Positions 35,866-44,666 are shown, counted from the first letter of the stretch. The stretch is 64,000 nt of DNA from Bacillota bacterium (GCA_023423335.1 JAFAFU010000020.1:1-64000); one strand, 5' to 3'. The notes: generated from the letters alone by a model not told the origin. Made by a program: numbers and translations.

Positions 35866-37129
35866 GCGCAGCACCTTCCTGCAGGATATTTTATGTATCT
35901 TTCTGCTTAGGGTGAAGCTGATCGTAAAGGATATCACCACCCTATCTGCCTTGATTTCTTCCATATTGATTTTCTCCGTGGTAATCCATGCCCTGTCAGC
36001 CTCTGCGGAGGAACAGAGCGCTCTGCCGATCGGCTTCGTGGATTACGACAATAGCAGGGAGTCCGAAGAGCTGCTGGAACGGCTTTCCAAGGTACCGGCC
36101 CTGCGGATACGAACCGATAGCGAGGAGAAGCTGCACGAGTTATTGTTGGATGAGATGCTCCAGGCGGTATTTGTTATAAAAGAGGGATATGAGAAAAACC
36201 TGAGGAGGGGCAAACCGGAGGATATTATCGACGTATATTATGTGGATAATAACAGGGCGGCATCCATTATCTCCGATATCGTAGCGGGAGAGATGCTGTA
36301 CCCCATCAGTCTGTATAAAAGCATCCGCTTGTACGAAAAACTTGATTTTGAGGGAGAGAAGCTGACTCCCTCGGAATATGAAGCTTATATAATTAATCTG
36401 CTGGATGGCAGTACGGACTTTGATTTTGCCTTCCGCATGATTTATGAGGACCCGGACCGGTCGGTTGCGGAGGAAAAACCCCTGTCCAATTCCCTGATTT
36501 ACAATCAGGTGATCTTTGGGATTCTGGGAATCCTGGTATCCTTTATTGCAATGTTTTTACTGTCGGGAGTCGTTAGGGATAAGGAGCTGGGGGCGGCAAA
36601 ACGGCTTAAAATTTCAAAATTCCATTCCGTTAAGGTGGATACCGGTAATCTTTTATCAGTATTCGTGACGGAGGGATTGATAGCGCTGGTATTCTCCGTA
36701 CTGATTTATCGCCAGTTGGGAATTTCGGATATAAGGCTATTCTTAAGTGCCTGCCTTCTGATTATTTTGTATGCTATGATGATCGGAGGAATTCTTCTGG
36801 TCATTGCCAAGGCAGTTAAGAGCATTATTACATACCAGATGCTCTGTACCATTTTAATATTGCTTATGGGAGGACTGGGATTCTACCGGCTGCTGACCGG
36901 ATTATCCGATGCCCCTTTTGTAAGCCTTCTGAAAGTTATACCAAACAGCTGGTTTATTCAAGGGTTTACTGATATAATAGTGTATGGAAATAACGAGGGA
37001 ATTCTGACCAGGGGACATACGGCTTTGATCCTGCTGGTTATCACGGTGATGTTCATTATTCTTGCCTTGGATCTGCTTCCGGAAAAGAGGGGAATCGGCA
37101 GAAAATATGAACCGGAGCAAAACAGGTGA
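35852..37129 (+). CDS. ABC-2-type permease-like membrane protein (second of pair)
   Basis: A 425-residue partner of the upstream permease with the same plan: an N-terminal helix (about 28-50), an extracytoplasmic domain (GFVDYDNSRESEELLERL opens it) and about six C-terminal helices. AGGAGGGTAG lies before the ATG, inside the upstream gene. The next gene begins at GTG with a 4-bp overlap of the stop. The pair is missing an ATPase, so ATP-driven export is inferred from family only. Confidence 0.75.
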   Translation: MKKLKRSTFLQDILCIFLLRVKLIVKDITTLSALISSILIFSVVIHALSASAEEQSALPIGFVDYDNSRESEELLERLSKVPALRIRTDSEEKLHELLLDEMLQAVFVIKEGYEKNLRRGKPEDIIDVYYVDNNRAASIISDIVAGEMLYPISLYKSIRLYEKLDFEGEKLTPSEYEAYIINLLDGSTDFDFAFRMIYEDPDRSVAEEKPLSNSLIYNQVIFGILGILVSFIAMFLLSGVVRDKELGAAKRLKISKFHSVKVDTGNLLSVFVTEGLIALVFSVLIYRQLGISDIRLFLSACLLIILYAMMIGGILLVIAKAVKSIITYQMLCTILILLMGGLGFYRLLTGLSDAPFVSLLKVIPNSWFIQGFTDIIVYGNNEGILTRGHTALILLVITVMFIILALDLLPEKRGIGRKYEPEQNR

Positions 37130-38580
37130 CTTCTAAAACGATGACGATAGGATGGAAACGGATGGACAAAGAGACAAAAGACATATATCAGGATATTATG
37201 AAAAGCAAAAATCTGGAGGAAAATCTGCCAGGGCTTTTTAACCGTCTTGCAGACAAATATCATACCCTTGCATCGGTCAGATTAGCCATGCACTATTTTG
37301 CCTTCTATGAGAACTTCTGTGATGGAGGCGAGAGGTGGGGAGCTGCAGCCATCCAGGCCTTGACCGAGATAAACCGGATTATCGGCGGCAGTATACTCAA
37401 TTCCCGGAGCGGTCCTGAAACGGAGGAAGCAGTCCGCGCGGTGGACAGGCTGCGGAATGGGATTATGGACCGGATGAAGCTGCTTACTGCCTATGCGGAT
37501 CTTTGTCAGATTCATGAATATATATTAAACCGCCTGGAGTATCGATTTAAGGAGGTCCCGGATGCGGCAGAGGATGAGGAATTTGCCAGGGAAATCCTCC
37601 GATTTATATTTGAAGATCAGGATAATGTTGTAATAAATGACAGAATTCGTGAAATCATCGGCCAGCTTCCGGTCCGGATAACAAAGCAGAGATATTTTGA
37701 CCTGATCAGGAACAGTATCAGGGAGTATCAGGGAGCCAGTCAGGATACGTTGGATTCCTATCTCTATATGCTGCGTACCGCTTCGATGCTGGAGCTTAAG
37801 GGGGAGAAGGATGCCCTTTATCCTCTGCTGTGGGAACAGAAGGAGGCGCTGTTTCACCGGAATTATCAGAATATCTCGGCTGAAGAATGGAATAAGGCAG
37901 AGAAGGAGCTTAAAAAAGCGGTTGCTTTCATAGAAGCGGAGATTGATGTTTATTATGCAATGCAGGAGTTGGTCAATGAGACCTATACCCTTATTTTGTG
38001 TAATCCGTATACCGGTATGGCAGCGAATCCTTATGAGAGGGCAGACCGGGCAGCATTTGATATAATCAGGGGAATCCATGAGGAATTTGAGAAGGGTCGG
38101 AAGCAGGAGCCGTCAGTGGAATTATTAGAGCATTTTCATTCTCTTGAAGGCATCCAGGAGGAGCTAAGCTATGATCTTACCGTGATGGAGGAAGCACTTT
38201 ACCAGGCGGATACGAACCACAGGAGGCTGGCGGAGGGAATTATGGCGGCAAAACTTCTGAACGTATTGCTGCTTGCCAGGGATCTGCTTTCCAACAGCTT
38301 ATTTATCGATTTCTATGAGATCAAATCCAGACTTCCGGTAAGTGCGGCCGGGGCGGAGGAAGCGGCGGACGGGCTGGTCGGAGAATTAAAGGAGCTGTTC
38401 GGACAGTGTGACAGGATCGTGGGCCGGGCAGTCATGGCTAACACGATGAGTAAGCTTCCTGTGTTCTTTCAAAACCATAAGGAAGTAATGGATTATGTCC
38501 TTTACGCCCTGGAAAAATGCAGTGACTCTGCTGAGAAGGCGGCCTGCAGAGATATAATAGCAGAGATTATATCAGCATAA
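37126..38580 (+). CDS. Helical protein, unrecognised, coupled to the permease pair
   Basis: I do not recognise this 484-residue protein. It is almost all helical and charged, without signal peptide or membrane helix, so it is probably cytoplasmic. The chosen start is GTG 37126, which overlaps the upstream stop as GTGA and has GGAG 9 nt before it. ATGs at 37141, 37153 and 37162 are alternatives, so the first 10 or so residues are uncertain. The tight coupling suggests it acts with the two ABC-2-like permeases, possibly as a cytoplasmic adaptor; this is inference. Confidence 0.6.
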   Translation: MTSKTMTIGWKRMDKETKDIYQDIMKSKNLEENLPGLFNRLADKYHTLASVRLAMHYFAFYENFCDGGERWGAAAIQALTEINRIIGGSILNSRSGPETEEAVRAVDRLRNGIMDRMKLLTAYADLCQIHEYILNRLEYRFKEVPDAAEDEEFAREILRFIFEDQDNVVINDRIREIIGQLPVRITKQRYFDLIRNSIREYQGASQDTLDSYLYMLRTASMLELKGEKDALYPLLWEQKEALFHRNYQNISAEEWNKAEKELKKAVAFIEAEIDVYYAMQELVNETYTLILCNPYTGMAANPYERADRAAFDIIRGIHEEFEKGRKQEPSVELLEHFHSLEGIQEELSYDLTVMEEALYQADTNHRRLAEGIMAAKLLNVLLLARDLLSNSLFIDFYEIKSRLPVSAAGAEEAADGLVGELKELFGQCDRIVGRAVMANTMSKLPVFFQNHKEVMDYVLYALEKCSDSAEKAACRDIIAEIISA

Positions 38581-38647
38581 TGGTGTATTACTTATGGTAA
38601 TTAGTGGTATACTTAATGAAAAGACGAACAGATGAATAGAGGTTATT

Positions 38648-38956
38648 ATGGTACAGTGGGCAACGACGTTATATATCGGTGAGAAGATGAAAAAGAAGAA
38701 GGACAAAGTAATTGCTTCCATTAATAACAGGGAAGCAACCTTTGGTGTCTATTGCATTGCCTTTGCATCACAGCCCTGTAATCTTTTTGATATTATGGAT
38801 GCCAATGAGCTTCTATTCCCCCATTATACAAGGGCAGATGTCCGTATCGTCGGGTTGGCGAAGGGCAGGGAGGAGGCAATTCTCCTGGTTCAGGACATGC
38901 TCCTGGAGGTATACAATAAAACCGGGGAATTTAAAGTTCGGGAATACTTTACATAA
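38648..38956 (+). CDS. 102-residue protein, unrecognised
   Basis: A short cytoplasmic alpha/beta protein with a Lys-rich patch near residue 14-20 and a core with VYCIAFASQPCNLFDIMDAN. No family recognised. The start at 38648 has AGAGG upstream; the in-frame ATG at 38687 is an alternative and lies directly before KKKKD. It stands between the helical gene and the DUF2953/YtfJ pair and may share their transcript. Codon use matches its neighbours. Confidence 0.6.
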   Translation: MVQWATTLYIGEKMKKKKDKVIASINNREATFGVYCIAFASQPCNLFDIMDANELLFPHYTRADVRIVGLAKGREEAILLVQDMLLEVYNKTGEFKVREYFT

Positions 38957-39007
38957 GAAGATGTTAAGATCGGGGATTAGACTATTACTGACGGATGAGG
39001 GGAAAGG

Positions 39008-40015
39008 ATGCTGCACATTATTCTGGTCATATTAAAATTAATAGGGTTAGCCCTGCTGGTCCTTCTGGGCCTGGTCATTACCTTGCTGCTGGTCCTGCTC
39101 CTGGTACCGGTCAGATACCGGGTACAGGTCGCTCACGGGGAAACGTTCCGTTTGAATGGCAGGGTAAGCTGGCTGTTCCATATCATACATGTCCGGATTA
39201 CCCAGGAGGGTGAACTGCGCAGATTTCTGATACGGATCTTTGGCTTTGTATTCTATGACAGCGCCAGGCCGGCTAAGCCGAAGCAGCGAAGGAGAGGGCG
39301 AAGGAGAGCGGCTTCCCGGGAGGAAGAACCTGAGCCCGGAGAGGAACCGGCCTCGGAAATCCCGATCCAGTATGCAGAGGATATCTCAGAATCCGGGTCG
39401 GACAAAGCAGCAGCGCCGGGTGAAGGAACGGAGACAGATAAGCTCCGGGGCCCTGACAGAACAATATCCGCAGAGACTGATACGGACCAGGTTGAAGCGG
39501 ATAACGGCGGAGAGAACCGGAAGATATCACTGCCGGGAAGAATTATCGGCAGGGTGAAGCGATTCTTTTTGGGAATCCGGGATAAGATTAAGAGGATTGG
39601 CCAGAGCATCAGGAAAGGGCTCGCGAAGCTGAAGAGTATCCGGTATAAAATCGGACTGGTTAAGGAATTCATTAAGGACGAAGAGAACAGGGAAGCCTTC
39701 CGGCTTACCTACGGCAGCCTTAAGAAGCTTTTGAAGCATATCCTTCCGACAAAGCTTAAATCGCAGCTGATCTTTGGCACCGGTGATCCTTGTTCCACCG
39801 GTCAGGCCTTAGGAGCCTTCAGTATTCTCTACAGCTTTTATGGGGACCGAATTCGGATTACTCCTGATTTTGAAAATAAAATCTTTGAAGGAACCCATTA
39901 TGCAAGGGGAAGAATAAGAATCGGCACATTACTAATAATAGTAACCAAGCTGATATTAGATAAAAAATTCAAACCATTAAAGAGAAACTTTAAAATATTA
40001 AAGGAGGCGTTATGA
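39008..40015 (+). CDS. DUF2953 membrane-associated protein (YtfI-like)
   Basis: A 335-residue protein with an N-terminal membrane helix (about 4-30), a charged disordered stretch (about 90-165, rich in Arg, Glu and Gly) and a C-terminal DUF2953 domain with the conserved FGTGDPCSTGQALGAF. In B. subtilis the DUF2953 gene ytfI precedes ytfJ, as here, which ties it to sporulation. The stop overlaps ytfJ as ATGA. The middle region is much longer than in YtfI and very GC-rich and Arg/Glu-rich. Exact role unknown. Confidence 0.8.
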   Translation: MLHIILVILKLIGLALLVLLGLVITLLLVLLLVPVRYRVQVAHGETFRLNGRVSWLFHIIHVRITQEGELRRFLIRIFGFVFYDSARPAKPKQRRRGRRRAASREEEPEPGEEPASEIPIQYAEDISESGSDKAAAPGEGTETDKLRGPDRTISAETDTDQVEADNGGENRKISLPGRIIGRVKRFFLGIRDKIKRIGQSIRKGLAKLKSIRYKIGLVKEFIKDEENREAFRLTYGSLKKLLKHILPTKLKSQLIFGTGDPCSTGQALGAFSILYSFYGDRIRITPDFENKIFEGTHYARGRIRIGTLLIIVTKLILDKKFKPLKRNFKILKEAL

Positions 40016-40425
40016 TGTCAGACAATAATTTCAATGCAACGGTAGAATCGTTATTCAAAGGGATGGACAGCTTTTTATCTACAAAAACCGTGGTCGGCGA
40101 TGCGGTTAAAATTGATGATGGAACCATTATTTTACCTCTGGTTGAGGTAAGCTTCGGAGTTGGTGCGGGAGCATTTGCCGGAGAGAAGAAGAGCAATGCG
40201 GGCGGAGGTCTCGGCGGTAAGATTTCACCCAGCTCCGTACTGGTTCTTCAGAACGGTTCCTCCAAGGTTGTTAATGTAAGAGAGCAGGACAGTGTAAGCA
40301 AGATCCTGGATATGGTTCCGGATCTGATTAATAAATTCACCGGTAAGGGCAAGAAAAAGAATGATCTTGACGATAAGGTGATGGAAGCCATGAAGTACCA
40401 CGACGACACCATGCCCCATGAATAA
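40012..40425 (+). CDS. ytfJ: GerW/YtfJ-family sporulation protein
   Basis: A 137-residue YtfJ/GerW-type protein needed for spore germination in Bacillus. The Gly-rich VEVSFGVGAGAFAGE and the flexible GGGLGGKISPSSVLV, as well as the late disordered Lys tail, are family marks. GGAGG lies before the ATG-ATG, whose first ATG overlaps the upstream stop (ATGA). The next gene overlaps it by 8 bp. Together with DUF2953 it points to a spore-forming host. Confidence 0.88.
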   Translation: MMSDNNFNATVESLFKGMDSFLSTKTVVGDAVKIDDGTIILPLVEVSFGVGAGAFAGEKKSNAGGGLGGKISPSSVLVLQNGSSKVVNVREQDSVSKILDMVPDLINKFTGKGKKKNDLDDKVMEAMKYHDDTMPHE

Positions 40426-40900
40426 GAAGAATGTCCTGATCAGTGCCTGCCTGATGGGTGTGAATTGCTGTTATGACGGGAATGGGGTGCCGATGGAGCA
40501 TTTGGATGGTTTGATGCAGAATTTCCACCTGATACCCGTCTGCCCGGAAATCCTGGGCGGCCTGCCCATCCCCAGAAGACCCGCGGAAATCCTGGGGGAT
40601 AAAGTAATTAATAATGCGGGGGAAGATGTAACAGAATATTTTGTCAGAGGTGCCGAAGAGGTATTAAAGATAGCCCGCTTATATGACTGCAGATATGCAA
40701 TCTTAAAGGAGCGGAGCCCATCCTGCGGATATGGGAAGATTTATGACGGAACCTTCTCCCATACGGAGGTGGATGGAAGCGGTATTCTTGCAGAGCTTCT
40801 GACCGGAGAGGGTATCTTAGTCTGCGGAGAAACCGATGCCGGTGAGCTGACGGCAATGTGCCGGGATATGAAAAATACTCCATACCAAACGGAGGGGTAA
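40418..40900 (+). CDS. DUF523 family protein
   Basis: A 160-residue DUF523 protein of unknown biochemical role. The conserved Cys-rich pattern is clear: SACLMGVNCCYDG, CPEILGGLPIPR and SPSCGYGKIYDGTF. The arrangement suggests a metal or Fe-S site, and the same domain occurs fused to DUF1722 elsewhere. It overlaps ytfJ by 8 bp, so it is coupled. No signal or membrane helix. Confidence 0.85.
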   Translation: MNKKNVLISACLMGVNCCYDGNGVPMEHLDGLMQNFHLIPVCPEILGGLPIPRRPAEILGDKVINNAGEDVTEYFVRGAEEVLKIARLYDCRYAILKERSPSCGYGKIYDGTFSHTEVDGSGILAELLTGEGILVCGETDAGELTAMCRDMKNTPYQTEG

Positions 40901-41029
40901 AAAATCGCTTGCAATATAATTCATATTCTGGTAGAATAAATTTGTTTGTAAGGCCAAAAGGGTCTATAATTCATAACGGATGAAACGGCATTTGCCATTT
41001 CATTTAGTATACCTAAGGAGGTGCTTTTG

Positions 41030-41215
41030 ATGGCTAAATGTTCAATATGTGATAAAGGTGCTCACTTTGGAATCGCTGTGAGTCATTCTCATAGAAGATC
41101 TAACAAGATGTGGAAATCCAATGTAAAGTCCGTTAAGGTTAAGGTTAACGGTGCAGCAAGAAAAATGTATGTTTGTACTTCCTGTCTTAGATCCGGTAAA
41201 GTAGAACGCGCATAA
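41030..41215 (+). CDS. rpmB: 50S ribosomal protein L28
   Basis: Ribosomal protein L28 of 61 residues. It begins MAKCSICDKG and has the zinc-binding form with two C-x2-C pairs (CSIC and CTSC). AAGGAGGT gives the start at 41030; the in-frame GTG at 41021 is inside that site. It is monocistronic with a strong terminator. rpmB next to asp23 and yloV is conserved in Bacillota. Confidence 0.96.
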   Translation: MAKCSICDKGAHFGIAVSHSHRRSNKMWKSNVKSVKVKVNGAARKMYVCTSCLRSGKVERA

Positions 41216-41226
41216 GGAAAAACGAT

Positions 41227-41260
41227 GGGTGTCAGGGGATCTTGACACCCGCTTTTTTTC
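41227..41260. terminator. Bidirectional terminator after rpmB
   Basis: GGGTGTCA (41227-41234) pairs with TGACACCC (41243-41250), followed by GCTTTTTTT on the plus strand. The minus strand reads ATCGTTTTT after the stem. It therefore serves both rpmB and the small minus-strand gene at 41272-41409. Confidence 0.88.
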
Positions 41261-41271
41261 TGTTTTATGAT

Positions 41272-41409
41272 TTAATTGCAAAACAGGTTATATCCCAGCA
41301 CCAGACATAGAATAATAATACATATCGCCAATATTCCGTTTGTAATGAAAAGCATGATTGTCATTCCGATGGCAATCCAGAACAGGATGAAACCTATCAT
41401 TCTCTTCAT
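41272..41409 (-). CDS. 45-residue membrane protein
   Basis: On the minus strand ATG at 41407-41409 opens 45 codons to TAA at 41272-41274. The product is strongly hydrophobic, with two closely spaced helices (about 5-22 and 25-42) and a MKR start and GYNLFCN end. A GGAAGTG-type site precedes it, and the rpmB terminator is placed to end its transcript as well. I recognise similar short proteins in Clostridia only loosely. Length, membrane pattern and terminator support a real gene. Confidence 0.6.
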   Translation of the reverse strand: MKRMIGFILFWIAIGMTIMLFITNGILAICIIILCLVLGYNLFCN

Positions 41410-41771
41410 AATTGTCACTTCCATTCAATATCAATAGTAATATATATTATGCAGGTAACCGACAGGTTATCTCTAATATGATGTATCAGGACCGGTAAAC
41501 TGTGAAAATATTGCGAAAGCTATGCTTTCAGGGGCCTTAAGATTATGCAAACTTGAAATTATGGCAATACTAAAGTAAGGATGCAGACATTAAGTGTGAC
41601 AGTTTCGCTAAACATAGAATAAAAACAATACAAAAACTCGGGCTCAGCCCGCGGTGTAAATGATGAAACATATCATGGATAGGAGGGTAGTTTGAAAAAT
41701 CAAGATTTTTCAAACGTCAAATTTGTGCTTACGCCCAAATTCATAGTATTTTATCAGAATGGAGGATTAGT
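41410..41771 (+). other. Non-coding stretch before asp23, with leader element B and a short ORF
   Basis: About 360 bases. It holds the small hairpins GAAAGC/GCTTTC (about 41518-41532) and CGGGC/GCCCG (about 41639-41651). A perfect inverted repeat TTTGAAAAAT/ATTTTTCAAA covers about 41691-41714. The core of leader element B lies at 41718-41742. A TTG at 41692, after AGGAGGG, opens 27 codons whose TGA overlaps the asp23 ATG (ATGA), so a coupled upstream ORF is possible. No clear promoter was found. Confidence 0.5.
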
Positions 41772-42128
41772 ATGAAAGGACATATGAATACACATATCGG
41801 CGAAATTTTGATTGATAATGATGTATTAGCTAAATATGCCGGAGCTTCGGCAGTAGAGTGCTTCGGTGTTGTAGGAATGGCTTCTATTAATATGAAGGAC
41901 GGCATCGTAAAACTGCTTAAGCGTGAAAGCTTGAGCCACGGTGTGAATGTATCAATCGAAGATAACAGGATTACAATTGACTTGCATATTATCGTTTCCT
42001 ATGGTGTGAGCATATCAGCGGTTGCTGATAATCTGATCAGTAACGTTAAGTATAATGTGGAAGAGTTCTCAGGACTGGAAGTAAAGAAAATCAATATTTT
42101 CGTGGAGGGCGTCAGAGTAATTGACTGA
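41772..42128 (+). CDS. Asp23/Gls24 family protein (YloU-like)
   Basis: A 118-residue Asp23/Gls24 envelope-stress-associated protein. The pattern HIGEILIDNDVLAKYAG, IVKLLKRESLSHGVNV and late VKKINIFVEGVRV is typical of YloU. These proteins lie near the membrane and, with YloV, take part in fatty-acid or envelope homeostasis. GGAGGATT precedes the ATG; the leader holds element B. The FakA-like gene follows after 35 bp, as in B. subtilis yloU-yloV. Confidence 0.9.
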   Translation: MKGHMNTHIGEILIDNDVLAKYAGASAVECFGVVGMASINMKDGIVKLLKRESLSHGVNVSIEDNRITIDLHIIVSYGVSISAVADNLISNVKYNVEEFSGLEVKKINIFVEGVRVID

Positions 42129-42163
42129 CTCTGGGAATTACGGCATTTAAGGAGGAAAAATCA

Positions 42164-43846
42164 GTGATAGTTAAAACGATAGATGCAAAGACATTGAAAA
42201 AAATGTTTCTTGCCGGAGCTGCGAGCATAGAAGCTAAAAAAGAATATATCAATGAGCTGAATGTATTCCCTGTGCCGGATGGAGATACCGGTACCAATAT
42301 GACCCTCACGATCATGTCAGCGGTTAAGGAAGTCAATAATTTGGCGGATCCTTCCATTGAGGAACTGGCGAAGGCCATATCCGGCGGCTCCCTGCGCGGA
42401 GCAAGAGGCAATTCGGGTGTTATTTTGTCCCAGCTGTTCCGTGGTTTTACAAAGGAAATCAAAGATTATAAAGAATTGAATGTTACGGTTATGACGAATG
42501 CCTTTCAGAAGGCGGTTGAAACGGCATACCGAGCTGTTATGAAGCCGAAGGAGGGTACCATACTTACCGTTGCCAGAGGTGCTGCCGAGAAGGCTGCCCA
42601 GCTGGCACTGGAAACGGACGATCTGATATTCTTCGGGCGTGAAATAATTGCTCATATGGAAGTGGTATTGGAACACACTCCGGAGCTTTTACCCGTGTTA
42701 AAGGAAGCAGGAGTAGTTGATTCCGGCGGACAGGGCTTACTGGAGATTGTAAAAGGAGCTTATGACGCTTTACTTGGTAAGGAAGTATCCTTAACGAAGG
42801 TGAGTGTGAAGGATACACCGAGCACCGGTATTAATATAGAGCGGATTGCTCTGGAGGATATTAAATTCGGGTATTGTACTGAATTTATTATCATGGTTGA
42901 AAAAGAATATAGCCAACAGACAGAGCTGGAATTTAAGAATTATCTTGAAGCCATCGGAGATTCTATTGTAGTCGTGTCGGATGATGATATCGTAAAGGTA
43001 CATGTACATACGAACGACCCCGGATTAGCAATCCAAAAGGCGTTAACGTATGGCTCCCTGACCAGCATGAAGATTGACAATATGCGGGAAGAGCATCATG
43101 AGAAGGTAATTAAAGATGCTGAAAAAGCCGCTTCCGAACCGAAGAAGGCAGCAGAGGCTAAGCTGCCTGCAAGCAATAAGCCCAGAAAAAGTGCCGGCTT
43201 TATCGCAGTTTCCATGGGTGAAGGGCTGGGAGAGATCTTCTCGGGACTTGGAGTGGATTATCTGATCCAGGGCGGTCAGACCATGAATCCCAGCACTGAG
43301 GATATGCTGAATGCTATTGCTGAGGTGAATGCGGATACCATCTTCATTCTGCCGAACAATAGTAATATTATATTGGCAGCGGAGCAGGCAAAGCAGCTGA
43401 CCGAGGATAAGAATATCATCGTTATCCCGTCAAAAACAGTACCCCAGGGTATTACGGCGGTGATTAATTATGTGTATGATAAGTCTCCGGAGGAAAATGC
43501 CGTAAGGATGACTCAGGAGATACAGAAGGTGAAGTCCGGCCAGGTAACCTATGCCGTCCGCGATACCAGTATCGACGGCAAAGAGATTAAACAGGGCAAT
43601 ATTATGGGTCTTGGGGATAAGACCATTCATGCTGTCGGTGAGGATATCAAAGCAACAACGATTGAATTGATAAAATGTCTTGCGGATGAGGATTCCGAGC
43701 TGATCAGCCTGTATTACGGCGAAGAGATCAGTGAGGAAGCGGCAGCCGAGCTTGCCGATGAAGTAATGGGGTTATATCCGGAGCTTGATGTGGAGCTTCA
43801 TTACGGAGGCCAGCCAATCTATTATTATGTGCTTTCGGTAGAATAA
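42164..43846 (+). CDS. yloV: DhaL/DegV-type fatty acid kinase subunit (YloV/FakA-like)
   Basis: A 560-residue FakA-like protein, the ATP-binding half of bacterial fatty acid kinase, which works with a DegV-family FakB. The DhaL domain (about 1-205) has the Mg-ATP motif DGDTGTNM (39-46) and GARGNSGVILSQLFRG (about 79-94). A middle domain (about 210-340) with HVHTNDPG and a C-terminal domain (about 345-560) with LPNNSNI follow. It starts at GTG with AAGGAGGA upstream. No fakB is in the window. The function is inferred from homology. Confidence 0.9.
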   Translation: MIVKTIDAKTLKKMFLAGAASIEAKKEYINELNVFPVPDGDTGTNMTLTIMSAVKEVNNLADPSIEELAKAISGGSLRGARGNSGVILSQLFRGFTKEIKDYKELNVTVMTNAFQKAVETAYRAVMKPKEGTILTVARGAAEKAAQLALETDDLIFFGREIIAHMEVVLEHTPELLPVLKEAGVVDSGGQGLLEIVKGAYDALLGKEVSLTKVSVKDTPSTGINIERIALEDIKFGYCTEFIIMVEKEYSQQTELEFKNYLEAIGDSIVVVSDDDIVKVHVHTNDPGLAIQKALTYGSLTSMKIDNMREEHHEKVIKDAEKAASEPKKAAEAKLPASNKPRKSAGFIAVSMGEGLGEIFSGLGVDYLIQGGQTMNPSTEDMLNAIAEVNADTIFILPNNSNIILAAEQAKQLTEDKNIIVIPSKTVPQGITAVINYVYDKSPEENAVRMTQEIQKVKSGQVTYAVRDTSIDGKEIKQGNIMGLGDKTIHAVGEDIKATTIELIKCLADEDSELISLYYGEEISEEAAAELADEVMGLYPELDVELHYGGQPIYYYVLSVE

Positions 43847-43966
43847 TTCTAACTATTCAGCCGCAGTGACGGAATGGTCACGAATAATTAAATACGTCAG
43901 ATGATATGAGGTATACAGACCGTCCGGTTTCACCGGAGCAGGAGATACCGATTGGATGAACAATAT

Positions 43967-44012
43967 CTCCCGGCTAATGTTATTATTTAATAATATTATG
44001 CCGGGAGTTTTT
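43967..44012 (+). terminator. Rho-independent terminator after yloV
   Basis: CTCCCGGC and its extension at 43967-43986 pair with the segment ending GCCGGGAG (44000-44007), and TTTTT follows. It closes the asp23-yloV transcript. A smaller hairpin TCCGGT-TTC-ACCGGA lies at about 43922-43936. Confidence 0.85.
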
Positions 44013-44071
44013 ACCAAAAATCTATGGAAATTAGAAAGCAAATAATCGAAAAGCGGGAAGGATGAGTAGCA

Positions 44072-44617
44072 TTGGAGATGGGTAGATTACCAAAACAGGG
44101 GGAAATATTCAGACAAAATATGGACAGGCCATATCAGGTGGTCACCACGGGGAAACATTCGGTGACGGGGGAAACCATGGTTGTTTACCAGGCTATGTAT
44201 GGGGACTTTCAGATCCATGTGTCTCCCCTGGAAGCGTTCATGAAAGAAGTACTTCCATCCGGGGATGCCAGCGAGGCGGGAGAAATAAAGAAGGATGGTA
44301 TCATTCGTCCGGAGGCATCGGAAGCCGGAAATGCAGAAGGAGAAAACAGAGGGCAGGCCTTAGAAGCGGAAAGTATGAATCAAAACACGGAAGGCAGCGT
44401 AAATGCCATACTGCTAAGATTTCTGGAGGCAAATTCCTGCAATAAAAAGCTTGATATCCTGACCTCGAACATCAAGCATATGAATGACCGGCTGATTAAT
44501 GACATGGCGGTTGCCCTGGATTGTGCGGTGGATGACGGTCCGATTGATCAGAGGATTAAGGAGCTGATTGTCTGTCTTCAGGCAATGGCCAGGTTTGAAG
44601 ACCGCAGACTCAGGTAG
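44072..44617 (+). CDS. DUF1653 protein with helical C-terminal extension
   Basis: A 181-residue protein. Residues about 7-60 are a DUF1653 domain (GEIFRQNMDRPYQVVTTGKH and VVYQAMYGDFQIHVSPLEAF). A Glu-rich linker (about 65-110) and a helical C-terminal part (about 115-181) follow; the extension is unusual, as DUF1653 is normally a stand-alone domain. The start is probably TTG 44072 with GGAAGG 10 nt before it; ATG 44078 is an alternative. It sits between the yloV terminator and the T7SS promoter, so it is likely its own unit. Function unknown. Confidence 0.7.
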   Translation: MEMGRLPKQGEIFRQNMDRPYQVVTTGKHSVTGETMVVYQAMYGDFQIHVSPLEAFMKEVLPSGDASEAGEIKKDGIIRPEASEAGNAEGENRGQALEAESMNQNTEGSVNAILLRFLEANSCNKKLDILTSNIKHMNDRLINDMAVALDCAVDDGPIDQRIKELIVCLQAMARFEDRRLR

Positions 44618-44637
44618 ATAAAATGAATTGGTTTTGT

Positions 44638-44666
44638 TTGACATAAAATGCAAAAAATATTATAAT
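44638..44666 (+). promoter_or_regulatory. Consensus sigma-A promoter of the T7SS operon
   Basis: TTGACA (44638-44643), a 17-nt spacer and TATAAT (44661-44666) form a perfect consensus. The start would be near 44673, giving a short leader of about 54 nt before essC. It suggests constitutive or strong expression unless a repressor acts here. Confidence 0.88.

Noticed and set aside
34672..37129. The two ABC-2-like permeases as a diverged EsaA (N-terminal helix, outer domain, C-terminal helices)
   Set aside because: The topology is similar, but the outer domains are short and the genes are 7-10 kb away from essC across rpmB and yloV. ABC-2 family layout explains them better.
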